Shown: positions 54,638 to 64,000, counted from the first letter of the stretch. The stretch: 64,000 nt of DNA from Lentzea cavernae (GCF_014653695.1 NZ_BNAR01000026.1:1-64000), one strand, 5' to 3'. Notes: generated from the letters alone by a model not told the origin. A program made the numbers and translations.

Positions 54638-56254
54638 ATGGCCAAACCCGGTGACGCTCTGCTGTTCTCCGTGGTCCGCCGCGACCACCGCCCGTGGTTG
54701 CTGCTGCTCAACGCCGCGGTCGCCACGACCGGCGGCCTGCTGCTCCCCGCGGCCCTCGCCGACGCCGTCGACATGGCGCTGAGCGGAACGTTCGTGCTGT
54801 TCACCGTGGTGTGGCTGCTCCTGCTGGCCGCGACCGAGATCGTCGGGGACGCGATCGGCATCGTGCTCGCCGCGAGCGCCACGAGCCGCGCGACGGCCTG
54901 GTTGCGCCGCAAGCTCTCCCGCAAGCTGCTCGTGCTCGGCCACCCCTCCCCGTTCGCCGCCGGTGACGCGGTGAGCCGCGTGACGGGCGACTGCGGCAAC
55001 GCGGGCGGCATCGCCGTCACGATGATCACGCTCGTCGTCACCGCCGTGTCCTCGGCGGGCGCCGTCGTCGCGCTGGCACTGCTGGACTGGCGGCTCGCGG
55101 CCGTGTTCGTGGTGAGCGTCCCGCTGGCGGGGCTGTTGATCCGCACCCACATGCGCATGACCGCCGACGACGTGCTGACGTACCAGGAAGTCTCGGGTGA
55201 GGTGTCCGCCCGGCTGCTCGACTCGGTGTCCGGTCTGCGCACGATCGCGTCCGCCGGCATCGCCGGCCGCGAGACGGACCGCGTGCTGGAGCCGCTCCCC
55301 CGGCTCGCCGCGGCCGGCGCCGGCATGTGGCGCACCCAGGCGAAGATGATGTGGCGGGCAGGGTTGCTGCTGCCCGCCGTCGAGGTCGCGGTGCTCACGG
55401 CCGCCGGTTTCGGTGTGATGGAGGGCAGGCTGAGCACCGGTGACGTGCTCGCCGCCCTCGGTTACTCGGCGCTCGGCATGGGAATCGTCGGCCAGATGAC
55501 CCAGCTGACCGTGCTCGAACGGACCCGAGCCAGCGCCGGCAGGATCGCCGAGGTCCTCGACACCCCGATACCGAAACGCCCTGCTCCCCAGCCCTCCAAC
55601 GGCGTCATCGAACTGCGGGACGTCCATGTCGGCGGCGCGTTGCACGGCGTGAGCCTGATGATCCCGGCCGGCACGTTCGCCGCGGTGGTCGGCAGTTCCG
55701 GCGCGGGCAAGTCGACGCTGGCGGCGGTGCTCGGCGGACTGTCCGCTGTGGACTCCGGCGAGGTCCGCGGCCACGACGCGGTCGGGTACGCGTTCGAACG
55801 TCCCGCGCTGCTGGGCACGACGATCGGCCGTTCGATCGGCTACGGCACGGACGCGGACGAGGTCCAGGTCAGGGACGCCGCCGTCGCCGCCCAGGTGCAC
55901 GACGTGCTGATCCGCCTGCCGCAGGGCTACGAGACGCCGGTGGCCGACGCCCCGCTGTCCGGCGGTGAGGCGCAGCGGATAGGTCTCGCCCGCGCGATCA
56001 TCCGGGACCCCGACGTGCTCGTTCTCGACGACGCCACCGCGAGTCTGGACACCGTGACCGAGGCCAAAGTGGACAAGGCGCTCACCACGGCGTTGCCCGG
56101 CAGGACGCGGGTCGTCGTGACGCACCGGCCGGCGACGGCCGCCAGGGCGGACCTCGTGGTCTGGCTGGAGAACGGTCGCGTCCGGGGCACCGGCACCCAC
56201 CGGGAGCTGTGGAACCACGAGGACTACCGAGCCGTGTTCACCGGGGGCGAGTGA
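54638..56254 (+). CDS. ABC exporter half-transporter, lanthipeptide export
   Basis: A 538-residue ABC half-transporter: six membrane helices (about 20-300) then an ATPase with Walker A GSSGAGKSTLAAVLGG, signature PLSGGEAQRIGLARA, Walker B VLVLDDATASLD and the H-loop TRVVVTHRP. It corresponds to RamA/AmfA of SapB-like loci, exporting the modified peptide with its partner. GGAGGA lies upstream of ATG 54638. Confidence 0.92.
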   Translation: MAKPGDALLFSVVRRDHRPWLLLLNAAVATTGGLLLPAALADAVDMALSGTFVLFTVVWLLLLAATEIVGDAIGIVLAASATSRATAWLRRKLSRKLLVLGHPSPFAAGDAVSRVTGDCGNAGGIAVTMITLVVTAVSSAGAVVALALLDWRLAAVFVVSVPLAGLLIRTHMRMTADDVLTYQEVSGEVSARLLDSVSGLRTIASAGIAGRETDRVLEPLPRLAAAGAGMWRTQAKMMWRAGLLLPAVEVAVLTAAGFGVMEGRLSTGDVLAALGYSALGMGIVGQMTQLTVLERTRASAGRIAEVLDTPIPKRPAPQPSNGVIELRDVHVGGALHGVSLMIPAGTFAAVVGSSGAGKSTLAAVLGGLSAVDSGEVRGHDAVGYAFERPALLGTTIGRSIGYGTDADEVQVRDAAVAAQVHDVLIRLPQGYETPVADAPLSGGEAQRIGLARAIIRDPDVLVLDDATASLDTVTEAKVDKALTTALPGRTRVVVTHRPATAARADLVVWLENGRVRGTGTHRELWNHEDYRAVFTGGE

Positions 56255-57972
56255 TGCGCTTCTACCTCTCCACGCTGGCAGGACATCGCAGAGGTGTGCT
56301 GATCCTGCTCGGCTGGTCGCTGCTCGAGGGCATTCCCGCGTTCTTCGGCGGCAGGCTCGTCGGCACCGCCGTCGACCAGGGCTTCGCCGCCGGGGATCCA
56401 CTGGCCGGCGTGCTGTGGCTGCTGGTGTTCGCCGGGCTCGCGGTGGCGGGCGCGCTGGGCCAGCGGCAGGTGTTCGCCCGGCTCGGATCCGTCGTCGAAC
56501 CGATGCGCGACGCCCTGGTCGCGCGGGTCGTGCGGGGCGTGCTGAACGACCCGTCGCACCGCCGCACACCGGACGCCAGCGCGGTCGCCATGATCACCCG
56601 GCACGTCGAGGTGGTCCGCGACGCCACCGCGGGCGTGCTGGTGCAGGCCCGTGCCCTGCTGGTCACGACGGTCGCCGCGCTCGTCGGCGTCGCGACGACG
56701 GCCGCCGCGCTGATCTGGCTGGTCGTGCTGCCGATCGTGGCCGCGTTGCTGCTCTTCGGGTTGATGCTCCCCTCGCTGGCCAAACGTCAGCGCGACGCGG
56801 TGATGGCCGACGAACGCACGGCGGAGGCGTCCGGCTCGGTGCTCACCGGGCTGCGCGACGTCGCCGCCTGCGACGCGGCCGACGAGGCCTACCGGGACGT
56901 CGCGAGGCAGGTCGACCAGCAGGCCAGGGCCACGATCACCGTCGCGTGGGCGAACTCGTTGCGCGCCACGGTGATCGCGCTCGGCGGCTTCGCGCCCATC
57001 GCCCTGCTGGTGGCGTTCGCCCCGCCGCTCGTCGCGTCCGGCCAGCTCACGACGGGTGCGGTGCTGGCGGCCGTCGTCTACCTGACCAACAGCGTGAACC
57101 CCGCCCTGCACGGCCTGGCCCGCACCACCAGCACGGTCGTGATGCGGCTGATGGTCGCGCTCAAACGACTCCAGGAGGCGGCACCGCGCGCCGACGAGCG
57201 GGCAGGCACCGAGACCCCGTCCAACGGGGAGTTCGTGCTGCGCGACGTGACGTTCGGCTGGAGCCCGGACGCGGAACCGGTGGTGCGCGGCCTGTCGCTC
57301 GACCTGCGTCCCGGCGACCACCTGGCGGTGGTCGGCCCGTCGGGCATCGGCAAGTCCACAATGGCCAGTCTGCTCACCGGGCTGATGGCCCCGGACGACG
57401 GCCGGGTCCTGTTCGGCGGAGCACCCGTCGACCGGGTGACCCCGGCGGTCCGGCACCACGCGATCGCGCTGATCCCGCAGGAGACCTACCTGTTCACGGG
57501 CACCGTGCGGGAGAACCTGGCGCTTCTCGCACCGCGGGCGACCGACGAGGACCTCCTCGACGCGGTCAAGAAGGTTGGCGCCAAACAACTCCTGGACAGG
57601 ATCGGCGGCCTGGACGCCGCGCTCGGGCACGGCGGAGAAGGACTTTCCGCTGGTGAGGCGCAGCTCCTGGCACTCGCGCGGGTCTACGTGACGTCCGCCG
57701 GCGTCGTCATCCTCGACGAGGCCACGTCACACCTGGACCCGGCCGCCGAGGCCCGCGTCGAACGGGCTTTCGCGGAAAGACGGGGAATTCTCGTGGTGAT
57801 CGCACACCGGCTGAGCTCGGCGTTGCGGGCCAACCGGGTGCTGGTCATGGACGGCGGCAAGCCGTTGCTCGGCACCCACGAGCACCTGCTCAAGACGTCC
57901 GCGCTCTACGGACAGCTCATGCTGGCGTGGGATCCCACGCACCGAGAAGAAACCCCGCTGCCCAAACGGTGA
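56254..57972 (+). CDS. ABC exporter half-transporter, partner
   Basis: A 572-residue half-transporter with six membrane helices and an ATPase domain: Walker A GPSGIGKSTMASLL, signature GLSAGEAQLLALARV (LSAGE variant), Walker B VVILDEATSHLD and H-loop VIAHRLS. It starts in a TGATG overlap with the first transporter gene, so the two form a heterodimer like RamA/RamB. Confidence 0.92.
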   Translation: MRFYLSTLAGHRRGVLILLGWSLLEGIPAFFGGRLVGTAVDQGFAAGDPLAGVLWLLVFAGLAVAGALGQRQVFARLGSVVEPMRDALVARVVRGVLNDPSHRRTPDASAVAMITRHVEVVRDATAGVLVQARALLVTTVAALVGVATTAAALIWLVVLPIVAALLLFGLMLPSLAKRQRDAVMADERTAEASGSVLTGLRDVAACDAADEAYRDVARQVDQQARATITVAWANSLRATVIALGGFAPIALLVAFAPPLVASGQLTTGAVLAAVVYLTNSVNPALHGLARTTSTVVMRLMVALKRLQEAAPRADERAGTETPSNGEFVLRDVTFGWSPDAEPVVRGLSLDLRPGDHLAVVGPSGIGKSTMASLLTGLMAPDDGRVLFGGAPVDRVTPAVRHHAIALIPQETYLFTGTVRENLALLAPRATDEDLLDAVKKVGAKQLLDRIGGLDAALGHGGEGLSAGEAQLLALARVYVTSAGVVILDEATSHLDPAAEARVERAFAERRGILVVIAHRLSSALRANRVLVMDGGKPLLGTHEHLLKTSALYGQLMLAWDPTHREETPLPKR

Positions 57973-58002
57973 GCGGGGTCCACTCAGGACTGAACGGCTC
58001 GC

Positions 58003-58506
58003 TCAGCCAACGCGGTGCAGCCAGGTGACCGGTGCGCCGTCTCCCGCACGGCGGAACGGTTCCAGCGCGTCGTCCCACGCGGCGCCGAGGAGCTCGTCGA
58101 CGCCGTGCGCGAAGGATTCACCACCTCTGGCTCTGGTGGCGAGAGAACGCAACTGGTCCTCGTTGACCACTATGTCGCCGTTGGCCGATGTGCGGGCGTG
58201 CCACAGCCCCAAAACGGGCGCGAAGCAGAAGCGCTCCCCGTCCTGACCGGAGGAAGGTTCCTCGGTCACCTCGAACCGGAGCATCGGCCACGCGCGCAGC
58301 GCGGCAACGAGCTTGGCGCCGGTGCCGGCGTCTCCGGTCCACGCGCATTCAGCGCGCAACTGGCCTGGTGCCGCTGGTTGCGCTGCCCACCTGAGGTCTA
58401 CCCGGACACCGAGGGTGCCCGAGATCGCCCACTCGACGTGCGGACAGACCGCAGACGGCGACGAGTGGACGTAAACCACGCCACTGGTGCTGCCACGGGT
58501 GCTCAC
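58003..58506 (-). CDS. DUF3145 family protein
   Basis: A 167-residue member of DUF3145, an actinobacterial family normally found right after fabF (as in Streptomyces): GVVYVHSSPSAVCPHVEWAI, KLVAALRAWPMLRFEVTEEP and DALEPFRRAGDGAPVTWLH. Function is not established. Its GTG has GGAGGT upstream. Here it is separated from fabF by the lanthipeptide locus. Confidence 0.92.
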   Translation of the reverse strand: MSTRGSTSGVVYVHSSPSAVCPHVEWAISGTLGVRVDLRWAAQPAAPGQLRAECAWTGDAGTGAKLVAALRAWPMLRFEVTEEPSSGQDGERFCFAPVLGLWHARTSANGDIVVNEDQLRSLATRARGGESFAHGVDELLGAAWDDALEPFRRAGDGAPVTWLHRVG

Positions 58507-58707
58507 TGCTGACCTCCGCTACTCGACGAGGGACGTCTTCCCCTACGCCTTTGTCGAGAGTGAGGTGATCACCGCGAAACCCGTTCGCTGCATTCTGCCT
58601 CGACTTGAGGCATGTCCGCCATAAGAACCAGCTCGATCATCACCCGACCGGGGCAGATACAGGTCTTAAGTCCCGATCTACCCCGCCGAGCGATGCCCGA
58701 TCGTGAT

Positions 58708-60048
58708 CTACAGCGCGTTTACCGCGGCCACCACGTCGACCAGGCCGGTCCCCTTGTCGAAAGACGAGGTGAAGGGCCCTGCCGGCTGGTAGCCCGTGCC
58801 GTACTTGTGGGCCGACGACTTCAGCGCCCGCTCGACGTCGGCGGGCGTCGCGGAGGGCTTGGCCTGGAACAGCTGTGCGACGATCCCGGCGATGTGCGGC
58901 GCCGCCATCGACGTGCCGCTGATCGTGTTGAACGTGCCGAGGTCGAGCAGTCCCGGCCCGTTCTGCGGCTTCAGGCCGGTCGCGCAGATCGGCAGGTACA
59001 GCCGGCACGACGAGGCGATGTTCTCCCCCGGCGCCGAGATGTCCGGCCACGTCGCCGGGTCGGTGGCCAGGCCACGGGATGAGAAGTCCGACACAGCGCC
59101 GTCGCGGGTGCCGGTCTCCTGGTCGTTGTAGGAGGCGACGGATATCACGCCGGGTGTCGGGTCGACGCCGGGCGGGTTCGACAGGTTCGCCGACCCGTCG
59201 CCGCCGTCGTTGCCGTTCGCCCACACCACCACGACGCCTTCGGCCACGAGACGGCGCTGCAGCTTGACGGTGACCGACTCGGGGTCGAACGCACCGCCGC
59301 CGGACGGCCCATAGGAGTTGTTGATCACCTTGATCGGCGGGCAGGCCGACGCGGGCACGCCGGCGCCGCACGGTGCCCGGTGGTTCTCCAGCACCCAGTT
59401 CAGCGCGGCGTCCGCGCCGAGGATGAGGATCGCCGCGCCGGTCGAGATCACGACGCCCTTCGCGCCCGGCGCCGCGCCGCGGATCACCGGGCCACCGGTG
59501 GTCCGCACGTCACCGCCGATCGCGATGCCGGTGACGTGCGTGCCGTGCCCGCCGAGCGAGGTCGTGTCGGTGTCGAGGAAGTTCGGCACCGGCACGATGC
59601 AGTTCGTCTGCACCGAGCCGTCCAGGCACAGGCTCTTGAGGTTGCGGACGATCCTGCCGCCGAACGACGGGTGCGTCGGGTCGACGCCCGAGTCGATCAC
59701 CGCCACCGACACCCCCGCGCCGGTCAGCCCGAGGTCGTTGCGGGCGTCCAGGCCGCGGGTGGCCGTGTGCGAGGTCGAGCCGAGGAACCGGATCGGCTTC
59801 TGGACCTCGACGCGCGTGACGCCCGGCCTGGCCCTGGCGGTGGAGATCCGCGCCGAGTCACCCCTCGCGGCGACGACACCGATCTTGCCGAAGCTCGTGA
59901 GCCTCTGCAGACCGGCCGCCTCGACCGCCTGTTCGGCGGCGGCGATGTCGGTGCCGTGGACGTAGACCGTGGAGGTCGGAGCGGCCGTCGCGACAGGGGA
60001 GGCGACGGCCACCAGCAGTACGGCGAGCGATGCAGCGCGTTTGTACAT
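58708..60048 (-). CDS. secreted subtilisin-like serine protease (S8)
   Basis: A 446-residue exported protease. Signal peptide YKRAASLAVLLVAVASPVAT; an inhibitor-like prosegment to about 100; catalytic Asp in VAVIDSGVDPTHP, His in GGHGTHVTGIA and Ser in ISGTSMAAPHIAG. Two Cys pairs (CLDGSVQTNC, CGAGVPASAC) probably form disulfides. The ATG at 60048 has GGAGGG upstream; a longer frame lacks a site. Confidence 0.93.
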   Translation of the reverse strand: MYKRAASLAVLLVAVASPVATAAPTSTVYVHGTDIAAAEQAVEAAGLQRLTSFGKIGVVAARGDSARISTARARPGVTRVEVQKPIRFLGSTSHTATRGLDARNDLGLTGAGVSVAVIDSGVDPTHPSFGGRIVRNLKSLCLDGSVQTNCIVPVPNFLDTDTTSLGGHGTHVTGIAIGGDVRTTGGPVIRGAAPGAKGVVISTGAAILILGADAALNWVLENHRAPCGAGVPASACPPIKVINNSYGPSGGGAFDPESVTVKLQRRLVAEGVVVVWANGNDGGDGSANLSNPPGVDPTPGVISVASYNDQETGTRDGAVSDFSSRGLATDPATWPDISAPGENIASSCRLYLPICATGLKPQNGPGLLDLGTFNTISGTSMAAPHIAGIVAQLFQAKPSATPADVERALKSSAHKYGTGYQPAGPFTSSFDKGTGLVDVVAAVNAL

Positions 60049-60191
60049 GGACCCTCCGTGAACATAGGCAGGCAATCCAACTAACGAGTGATCCACATAA
60101 CGGTGACGGCCATCACGCAATGTCTCGACCGAGTGCGTTCGGGTGATCCCGGACCGCTACGGTGTCCCCCCGTGCGGAAAGGTAGGGACTC

Positions 60192-61422
60192 GTGCGGCTG
60201 ATCCGTCTGGGCGCTGAACCTTCGGCCATTGGGGCGGACGTGCGTGCCGCCCTCACGGCGTGGGGCGCGGGTACCGGAGTGCTGGGTGGCGTCGCGCTGA
60301 TCGGCGTCCAGCCACCGGACTGCCCCGTGCCGCTGGACGCGATCGTCGTGCTGCCCAAGGGCGTCCTCGTGATCGTCGGCGTCGACCTGCCCGATCCCGG
60401 GATCAAGCTCGAGGCGCCGCTCGGCGGTCAGTGGGCGATCGACGGCTGGCCGCTGGTCTCCCAGGACCGCGCCGAACCCCGCGACCGAGGCCGTGGCCGC
60501 GGCGACGGCGGTGGCGCAGCGGATCCAGGCGATGCGCGCGGAACCGCTCCCGGTCAGCACGGTCGTGGCGGTCGGCCCGTTCGTGAGCCAGGTCGTGCAG
60601 CCGACGAACGACCTCAACCGCGGCGTGCGGGTGCTGCACCCCAAACCGTCCACTTTGCTCAGTGCGGCCCGCGAACTCGCGACGTCGACCGTGCCGTGCA
60701 CGGCCGACCACGCCGTGAAGCTCCTCGCGATCCTGCAGACCACCGGCACACCGCCGGAGTCGCGGACGCTGTTGTCCGAGGGCTTCAGCGACGAGGTCAC
60801 CGACCTCGCGGCGGCCAGCACGATGCTGATCCCCAAGGCCCAGATCCGCCAGGCCATCGGGCGCAAGCGCTTGCCGGGCAAGCTGACCTGGCCGTACCTC
60901 GCGGCGGCGGGACTGCTCGCGCTGGTCCTCGTCGTGTGGCTGGTGGTGGCGCTGCCCGGCGACGACAAGCCTGCCGACGCGACGCCCGCGCCGACGTCGA
61001 CGCAACCGACGACGGTGGTCGTGGACGGCACCGCGTTCGTGCCGAAGGAGATGAAGAAGGACCAGGACTGCAAGACGCAGGCGTTCGGCGACGTGAAGGC
61101 GTGGCTGATCGCGAACGACTGCGGGGTGCTGCTGCGCGCCACCTACGAGACCACGGTGCAGGACAAGCAGGCGACCGTGCTGGTGGCGGACATGGACGTG
61201 TACGACGCCCCGAGCGCGAAGGCGTTGCACTCGGTCGTCCTGCTGCCCGGGTCGGGCGGTGTGCACGGGCTGGACGGCAAACCGCTGGAGAACGCGGCGT
61301 TCGCGAACAACGTCAAGGGAAGCCACGTGACGTTGGCTTTCGCGGTGTGGTCCGGCGGTGCGGGCGACCCGTCGCTCGAGCCGATCGCCAAGCAGGCGTT
61401 GCGGCTGCCCACCACCAGGTAG
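60192..61422 (+). pseudogene. frameshifted membrane protein gene
   Basis: The first 90 residues (MRLIRLGAEPSAIGADVRAA, LPKGVLVIVGVDLPDP, GQWAIDGWPLV) are coding-like, then the frame degenerates to RGRGRGDGGG, while the +1 frame takes up at PNPATEAVAAATAVAQRIQA and continues for 309 residues with one membrane helix (about 132-155) and a secreted domain. Removing one C near 60467 would restore one 409-residue protein. Either a real frameshift or a sequencing error. Confidence 0.75.
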
Positions 61423-61434
61423 AGGGTGGAGGAC

Positions 61435-61794
61435 ATGGTCGGACAACTGCGTTCTGTCGTGCTCGACTGCCCCAACCCCTCCGAACTCGCGTCGTTCTAC
61501 GAGAAACTGCTCGGTGCGGAACGACTGGCCGGAGGGGACGACACCTGGGTGGTGATCGTCGCGAACGGCACGCGCGTCGCGTTCCAGCTCACCCCGGAGT
61601 ACCGGCCGCCGACGTTCCCGGACCCGCACGGCTCGCAGCAGTTCCACCTCGACGTGCTGGTCGACGACGTCGAGGAGGCCGAGCCGGAGGTGCTGGCACT
61701 CGGCGCCCGGTTGCTGCAGAAGGACACCGGCGACGACTTCCGGGTGTACGCGGACCCGGTGGGCCACACCTTCTGCCTCATGTGGCTTCCTTAG
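61435..61794 (+). CDS. VOC-family (glyoxalase-like) protein
   Basis: A 119-residue glyoxalase-fold protein: LRSVVLDCPNPSELASFYEK at the start and FHLDVLVDDVEEAE and YADPVGHTFCL for the second half. Members bind metals or antibiotics; this one is not assignable. ATG 61435 lies after GGTGGAGG; GTG 61426 is an alternative. Confidence 0.82.
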   Translation: MVGQLRSVVLDCPNPSELASFYEKLLGAERLAGGDDTWVVIVANGTRVAFQLTPEYRPPTFPDPHGSQQFHLDVLVDDVEEAEPEVLALGARLLQKDTGDDFRVYADPVGHTFCLMWLP

Positions 61795-61797
61795 GAC

Positions 61798-62214
61798 ATG
61801 AGCCAGCCGATTCCGTTCACCGACCTCAACTTCAAGCTCGCCGTCGTCCAGGAGCTGATGTACGTCCAGGAGCTCCTGCCTAGGTTCGACCTGCGCGAGC
61901 ACGCCTCCGCACAGGGCTTCACCTACGACGACGGGAGCTTCGGGGCGGTGCCCGAGGCACTGGCCCACTTCGAGGCGCTCGAGGTTCCCGCCGGGCTCGC
62001 GGAGAAGATCACCGAGATCCAGATGGACGGCGGCAACGAGATCTACCTGCAGATCGCGCCGAACTGGGACGGCGAGGACGACCTGTTCGACGTCGACGAG
62101 TTCGCCGACCTGCGGCACTTCCCCAACCTGAAGTCGATGACGCTGTTGTACACGGGCGACCAGGAGGCGCTGGAGGCACTGCGCGCCCGCGGGATCGAGG
62201 CGGACTGGGTCTGA
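61798..62214 (+). CDS. DUF6892-like protein
   Basis: A 138-residue soluble protein containing FTDLNFKLAVVQELMY, FDVDEFADLRHFPNLKSMTL and a short C-terminal helix, of a conserved family of unknown role (DUF6892 by recall). It follows the VOC gene by 3 bases and may share its transcript. Confidence 0.65.
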   Translation: MSQPIPFTDLNFKLAVVQELMYVQELLPRFDLREHASAQGFTYDDGSFGAVPEALAHFEALEVPAGLAEKITEIQMDGGNEIYLQIAPNWDGEDDLFDVDEFADLRHFPNLKSMTLLYTGDQEALEALRARGIEADWV

Positions 62215-62263
62215 CCGGCTCGCGCGGACGCGGACCCGGGGCGCAGAGCCTAGTGTTGCCGCC

Positions 62264-63616
62264 ATGGACTTCGACGTCATCGTCATCGGTGGTGGCCCCG
62301 TAGGTGAGAACGTGGCCTGGCGGACGGCCGCAGGAGGCCTGTCCACCGCCATGGTCGAGAAGGAACTGGTCGGCGGCGAGTGCTCGTACTGGGCCTGCAT
62401 GCCCTCGAAGGCGTTGCTGCGCTCCGGGCACGCGCTCGCCGCCGCCCAGCGGGTCAAGGGCGTGGTCGGCGGGTCGCTCGACGCGGCCGCCGTGCTGGAG
62501 CGGCGCACCGGCTTCACCTCCAACTGGGACGACAGCGGCCAGGTCCAGTGGGCCGAGTCGGAGAACATCCACGTCCTGCGCGGCAACGGTGAGGTCACCG
62601 GCGAACGCGAGGTCACCGTTCGCGGGGCGGACGGCGAAACCGTGTACCGCGCACGTCATGCCGTGGTCGTGTGCACCGGCAGCGTGCCGAAGATGCCCCC
62701 GCTGGACGGCATCGGGGACACTCCCGTGTGGACCTCGCGCGAGGCCACGTCGGCCCGCGAGGTGCCGGACTCGCTGGTCGTGCTCGGCGGTGGCGTCGTC
62801 GGCGTCGAGATGGCGCAGGCGTGGGCGCGACTGGGCTCGCAGGTGAAGCTCGTCGTGTCCGGTGACCGGCCGCTGCCGAAGATGGAGGACTTCGTCGGCC
62901 CGCTGGTCGCCGAGGGTCTTCAGGCCGACGGCGTCGAGGTGCTGCTCAACGGGCGCGCGTCGTCGATCAAGCCCGGCGAGCTGACGTTGCAGGACGGCCG
63001 GACGGTGCGGGGCTCGCACATCCTCGTCGCCACCGGGCGGGTGCCGGCGACCAAGGACGCCAAGCCGCTGACCATCGACGACTCCGGGCTCGTGTCCGGT
63101 GTGGACGGCCGGTGGCTGTACGCGGCCGGGGACGTCACCGGCCGCGCGTTGCTGACGCACCAGGGCAAGTACCAGGGGCGGGCGGTCGGCACGGCGATCC
63201 TGGAGCGCTCACGCGGGTTCGAACCCAAGGAGCGGTCTGCGGGGCAGGCGTGGGCCGATCACGTGGCGGTACCTCAGGTCGTGTTCACCGACCCCGAGGT
63301 GGCGTTCGTCGGGCACACCGCCGAGGAGGCGCGCGCCGCCGGGCGTGACGTGAAGGTGGTCGACCTCGACATCGCGGTCGCCGGGTCGTCGCTGCACGCC
63401 GACGGGTACAAGGGCAGGACGCGGATGGTCGTGGACGAGCGGACGCGGACGCTCGTCGGTGTCACGTTCGTCGGCCAGGACGTCGCCGAGCTGCTGCACT
63501 CCGCCACCGTCGCGATCGTCGGGGAGGTCACCGTGGACCGGTTGTGGCACGCGGTGCCCGCCTACCCGACGATCAGCGAGGTCTGGCTGCGGATGCTCGA
63601 GTCCTACGGGCTCTGA
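62264..63616 (+). CDS. FAD/NAD pyridine nucleotide-disulfide oxidoreductase-like protein
   Basis: A 450-residue two-dinucleotide-fold flavoprotein: FAD loop VIGGGPVGENVAW, redox motif GGECSYWACMPSK (C-x4-C), NAD loop LGGGVVGVEMAQAW, and the interface His region LWHAVPAYPTISEVW. The C-x4-C is present but the local context differs from lipoamide dehydrogenase (GGTCLNxGCIPSK), so it is closer to mercuric-reductase-like relatives of unknown substrate. Start ATG 62264. Its stop overlaps the TetR gene end by 13 bases. Confidence 0.88.
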   Translation: MDFDVIVIGGGPVGENVAWRTAAGGLSTAMVEKELVGGECSYWACMPSKALLRSGHALAAAQRVKGVVGGSLDAAAVLERRTGFTSNWDDSGQVQWAESENIHVLRGNGEVTGEREVTVRGADGETVYRARHAVVVCTGSVPKMPPLDGIGDTPVWTSREATSAREVPDSLVVLGGGVVGVEMAQAWARLGSQVKLVVSGDRPLPKMEDFVGPLVAEGLQADGVEVLLNGRASSIKPGELTLQDGRTVRGSHILVATGRVPATKDAKPLTIDDSGLVSGVDGRWLYAAGDVTGRALLTHQGKYQGRAVGTAILERSRGFEPKERSAGQAWADHVAVPQVVFTDPEVAFVGHTAEEARAAGRDVKVVDLDIAVAGSSLHADGYKGRTRMVVDERTRTLVGVTFVGQDVAELLHSATVAIVGEVTVDRLWHAVPAYPTISEVWLRMLESYGL

Positions 63617-64000
63617 GGTCGTTCCAGCACGGCTCCGAGCATGCCGGTGAGCAACTCGTCCGCCGTGTCGACCACGTACGCGCGATCGTCCTCGTCGTCG
63701 ACTCTTTCGGCGAGCTTGAACAGCGCGTCCGCGGTCTGCACGGCGATCCGGAACGTCAGCATCACCGGGGCGTCGCCGTGGGCGCCGAACCGGCCCACGA
63801 ACATCTCGGCCAGCCGTTCGGCCATCAGCTCGTACTGGTCGACGCTCGAGTCGAGGCGGTGGCTGTCCAGCATGTCGCTGAACCGGACGCGCCCGAAGCC
63901 GGGCACGTCCGCCAGCATCCGCATGTACACCGCGACGACCTGCTTCATCGCCTCGCGCCACGTGTCCGCGATCTGGCCCGCGGTGAACAGCGCCTCCACC
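63604..64000 (-). CDS. TetR-family regulator, 3' part (runs off window)
   Basis: The last 131 residues of a helical protein with a TetR-type ligand-binding C-terminus (ALFTAGQIADTWREAMKQVV, ERLAEMFVGRFGA). The N-terminal HTH would lie beyond 64000. Partial; overlaps the oxidoreductase gene end by 13 bases. Confidence 0.7.
   Translation of the reverse strand, partial: VEALFTAGQIADTWREAMKQVVAVYMRMLADVPGFGRVRFSDMLDSHRLDSSVDQYELMAERLAEMFVGRFGAHGDAPVMLTFRIAVQTADALFKLAERVDDEDDRAYVVDTADELLTGMLGAVLERPQSP

Overview
The window is high-GC actinomycete chromosome. GTG and TTG starts with strong AGGAGG-type ribosome sites are common, and the core block ahpE - DUF3052 - aceE ... fasR - fabD - fabH - acpP - fabF ... 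DUF3145 is the arrangement known from mycobacteria, Streptomyces and Pseudonocardiales. Gene content (SARP and PucR regulators, class III lanthipeptide genes, Asp23 operon, beta-propeller phytase) fits a filamentous Pseudonocardiales-type organism such as the Lentzea/Saccharothrix group. That placement is inference; no marker gene fixes the genus.

Layout. 1-7.2 kb: what looks like the edge of a specialised-metabolism locus (flavin monooxygenase-like protein, SnoaL/NTF2-like protein, SRPBCC protein, a SARP activator followed by ilvB and an ACT-only ilvN) and a convergent DesK/DesR-like two-component pair. 7.5-10.1 kb: a degenerate SDR and a TetR-controlled unit with clear palindromic operators. 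10.2-11.2 kb: lipA, followed by two strong hairpins flanked by a 14-bp direct repeat. 11.3-15.2 kb: an ECF sigma factor, a zinc-finger/Asp23 fusion and a compact Asp23/AmaP envelope-stress operon, with CsbD nearby. 15.6-19.8 kb: ordinary metabolism (saccharopine-dehydrogenase-like enzyme, P450, acetyltransferases).

19.8-23.8 kb is a low-GC, decayed genomic island ending at tRNA-Val(UAC). It holds an orphan double-HTH protein, a PD-(D/E)XK nuclease-like protein, two unknown proteins, a 5'-truncated ApeA-like HEPN gene and the 3' remnant of a serine recombinase.

23.8-27.9 kb is the core ahpE/DUF3052/aceE block. Between aceE and fasR, usually close neighbours, lies about 17 kb of inserted material (27.9-45.2 kb). 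Its left half is the most unusual part of the window: a large TIR protein with a STAND-like middle and no recognisable Walker A, a membrane (pseudo)kinase with PASTA and a C-terminal NPCBM-like domain, and, divergently, a TIR-NPCBM protein that appears to start at ATC, co-transcribed with an XRE/TPR regulator. The two NPCBM-bearing proteins face each other across a promoter region carrying repeated CACTCG(A/C)AGTGGACA boxes. This is my candidate for an undescribed NAD-linked defence or signalling system. The rest of the insert has a PnuC/M14 peptidase pair, a phytase, an HTH_42 protein, rmlA-rmlB, a mechanosensitive-like membrane protein and a secreted alpha/beta hydrolase.

45.2-50.0 kb is fasR-fabD-fabH-acpP-fabF, the type II fatty acid synthase operon with a palindrome upstream of fabD. 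50.6-58.0 kb is a second insertion, between fabF and DUF3145: a class III lanthipeptide locus (LanKC, a 54-residue precursor, two ABC exporters). 58.0-64 kb holds DUF3145, a subtilisin-like protease, a frameshifted membrane protein, VOC and DUF6892 proteins, a disulfide-oxidoreductase-like flavoprotein and the 3' end of a TetR-type gene running off the window.
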